Shown: one piece after another, positions 6,216-6,755 of the stretch
Position numbering within the stretch: the first letter of the stretch is position 1
How the letters are laid out: every line of letters begins with the position of its first letter
Assembly: GCA_013002625.1 (NCBI GenBank)
Contig: JABDJE010000146.1
Coordinates: forward strand, 1-6,755
Direction: 5' to 3'
Length of the DNA stretch: 6,755 nucleotides
Source: Saprospiraceae bacterium
Lineage (GTDB): Bacteria > Bacteroidota > Bacteroidia > Chitinophagales > Saprospiraceae
Notes under the pieces: model-generated
The model's database searches: none
Told to the model about the DNA's origin: nothing
What the model saw: only the letters and a program-made list of their open reading frames with translations
Translations under genes and position numbers: made by a program

Positions 6216-6755
6216 ATGATTAAGAATATTGATCAGTTAGAAAAAGAATTTCAGCAAAGAATCGATGACGGTGAAAACATTGAGCCCAAAGATTGGATGC
6301 CTGAAAAATATCGTAATACACATATTCGTCAAATATCTCAACACGCGCATTCTGAGGTTGTTGGTATGTTGCCGGAAGGCAACTGGATCACCCGTGCACC
6401 AAGCTTGCGTAGAAAAGTAGCATTGCTCGCAAAAATTCAGGATGAAGCCGGACACGGACTGTACCTGTATAGCGCTGCCGAGACATTGGGTATCAGCCGA
6501 GACGAATTGGTCGAACAACTCCATTCCGGCAAAGCCAAGTATTCCAGCATCTTCAACTACCCTTCCTTAACCTGGGCAGATATGGGTGCTATTGGCTGGT
6601 TGGTGGATGGTGCCGCGATCATTAATCAGGTGATGCTTACACGAACTTCATACGGTCCTTACGCCAGAGCCATGGTACGGATATGTAAAGAAGAGAGTTT
6701 TCATCAAAGACAAGGTTATGAAATCATGTTAACGCTTGCGCAAGGCACAGCTGAA
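6216..6755 (+). CDS. paaA: Phenylacetyl-CoA 1,2-epoxidase catalytic subunit PaaA, N-terminal part (cut by window edge)
   Basis: The first 180 codons of the diiron oxygenase subunit that, with PaaC, PaaB and PaaE, converts phenylacetyl-CoA to its ring 1,2-epoxide. The translation matches remembered E. coli PaaA (about 309 residues) over almost its whole visible length. Shared stretches include DWMPEKYR (26-33), QHAHSEVVGMLPEGNWITRAP (42-62), QDEAGHGLYLYSAAETLG (75-92), KYSSIFNYP (108-116) and RTSYGPYARAMV (143-154). Candidate iron ligands of the ferritin-like fold are E47, the E77-x2-H80 pair, and E160-x2-H163 in CKEESFHQRQG (157-167). The ATG at 6216 lies 11 bp after the paaE stop, with an AT-rich leader and no Shine-Dalgarno sequence, as is usual in Bacteroidota. 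About 40 percent of the gene lies beyond the right edge, where paaB, paaC and paaD would be expected next. Confidence 0.97.
   Translation, partial: MIKNIDQLEKEFQQRIDDGENIEPKDWMPEKYRNTHIRQISQHAHSEVVGMLPEGNWITRAPSLRRKVALLAKIQDEAGHGLYLYSAAETLGISRDELVEQLHSGKAKYSSIFNYPSLTWADMGAIGWLVDGAAIINQVMLTRTSYGPYARAMVRICKEESFHQRQGYEIMLTLAQGTAE

Noticed and set aside
6237..6524. 95-codon minus-strand open frame
   Set aside because: It is antisense to paaA, whose plus-strand translation matches a well-conserved family almost residue by residue.

Overview
The window looks like chromosomal DNA of a Bacteroidota bacterium (Cytophagia or Flavobacteriia type). It is AT-rich, translation starts lack clear Shine-Dalgarno sequences, one promoter fits the Bacteroidota TTG / TAnnTTTG consensus, and the phenylacetate genes run regulator - paaE - paaA instead of the proteobacterial paaABCDE order. 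This assignment is inferred from sequence character; no database was consulted.

Left part (1-1366, minus strand): a flippase-like multi-spanning membrane protein (lysylphosphatidylglycerol-synthase TM family) overlaps by 20 bp the start of a GT4-type glycosyltransferase that runs off the left edge. The overlap suggests translational coupling and a shared role in making or moving a glycolipid or surface polysaccharide. A 197-bp AT-rich divergent spacer follows (1367-1563).

Middle part (1564-4462): a secreted or membrane-attached sphingomyelinase-like phosphodiesterase of the endonuclease/exonuclease/phosphatase (EEP) superfamily lies on the plus strand. It is tail-to-tail, with a 17-bp overlap, with a minus-strand pair: an arylsulfotransferase-like lipoprotein, then, 9 bp downstream, a minimal two-TM potassium channel.

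Right part (4492-6755, plus strand): the phenylacetate (paa) catabolic locus. A PaaR-like TetR repressor is followed by paaE (the FAD/[2Fe-2S] reductase of the phenylacetyl-CoA epoxidase) and the first 180 codons of paaA (the diiron catalytic subunit), which is cut by the right edge. The 54-bp gap before paaE holds a near-ideal Bacteroidota promoter whose spacer and -7 box are covered by an 8+2+8 palindrome. This is the clearest regulatory signal in the window and fits repression by the adjacent TetR protein, relieved by phenylacetyl-CoA.

I see no CRISPR array, insertion sequence, tRNA or rRNA, and no clear sign of a wholly new system. The points most worth a second look are the paa operator-promoter, the Arg-to-Lys change at an ASST active-site position, and the hairpin at the paaE-paaA junction.
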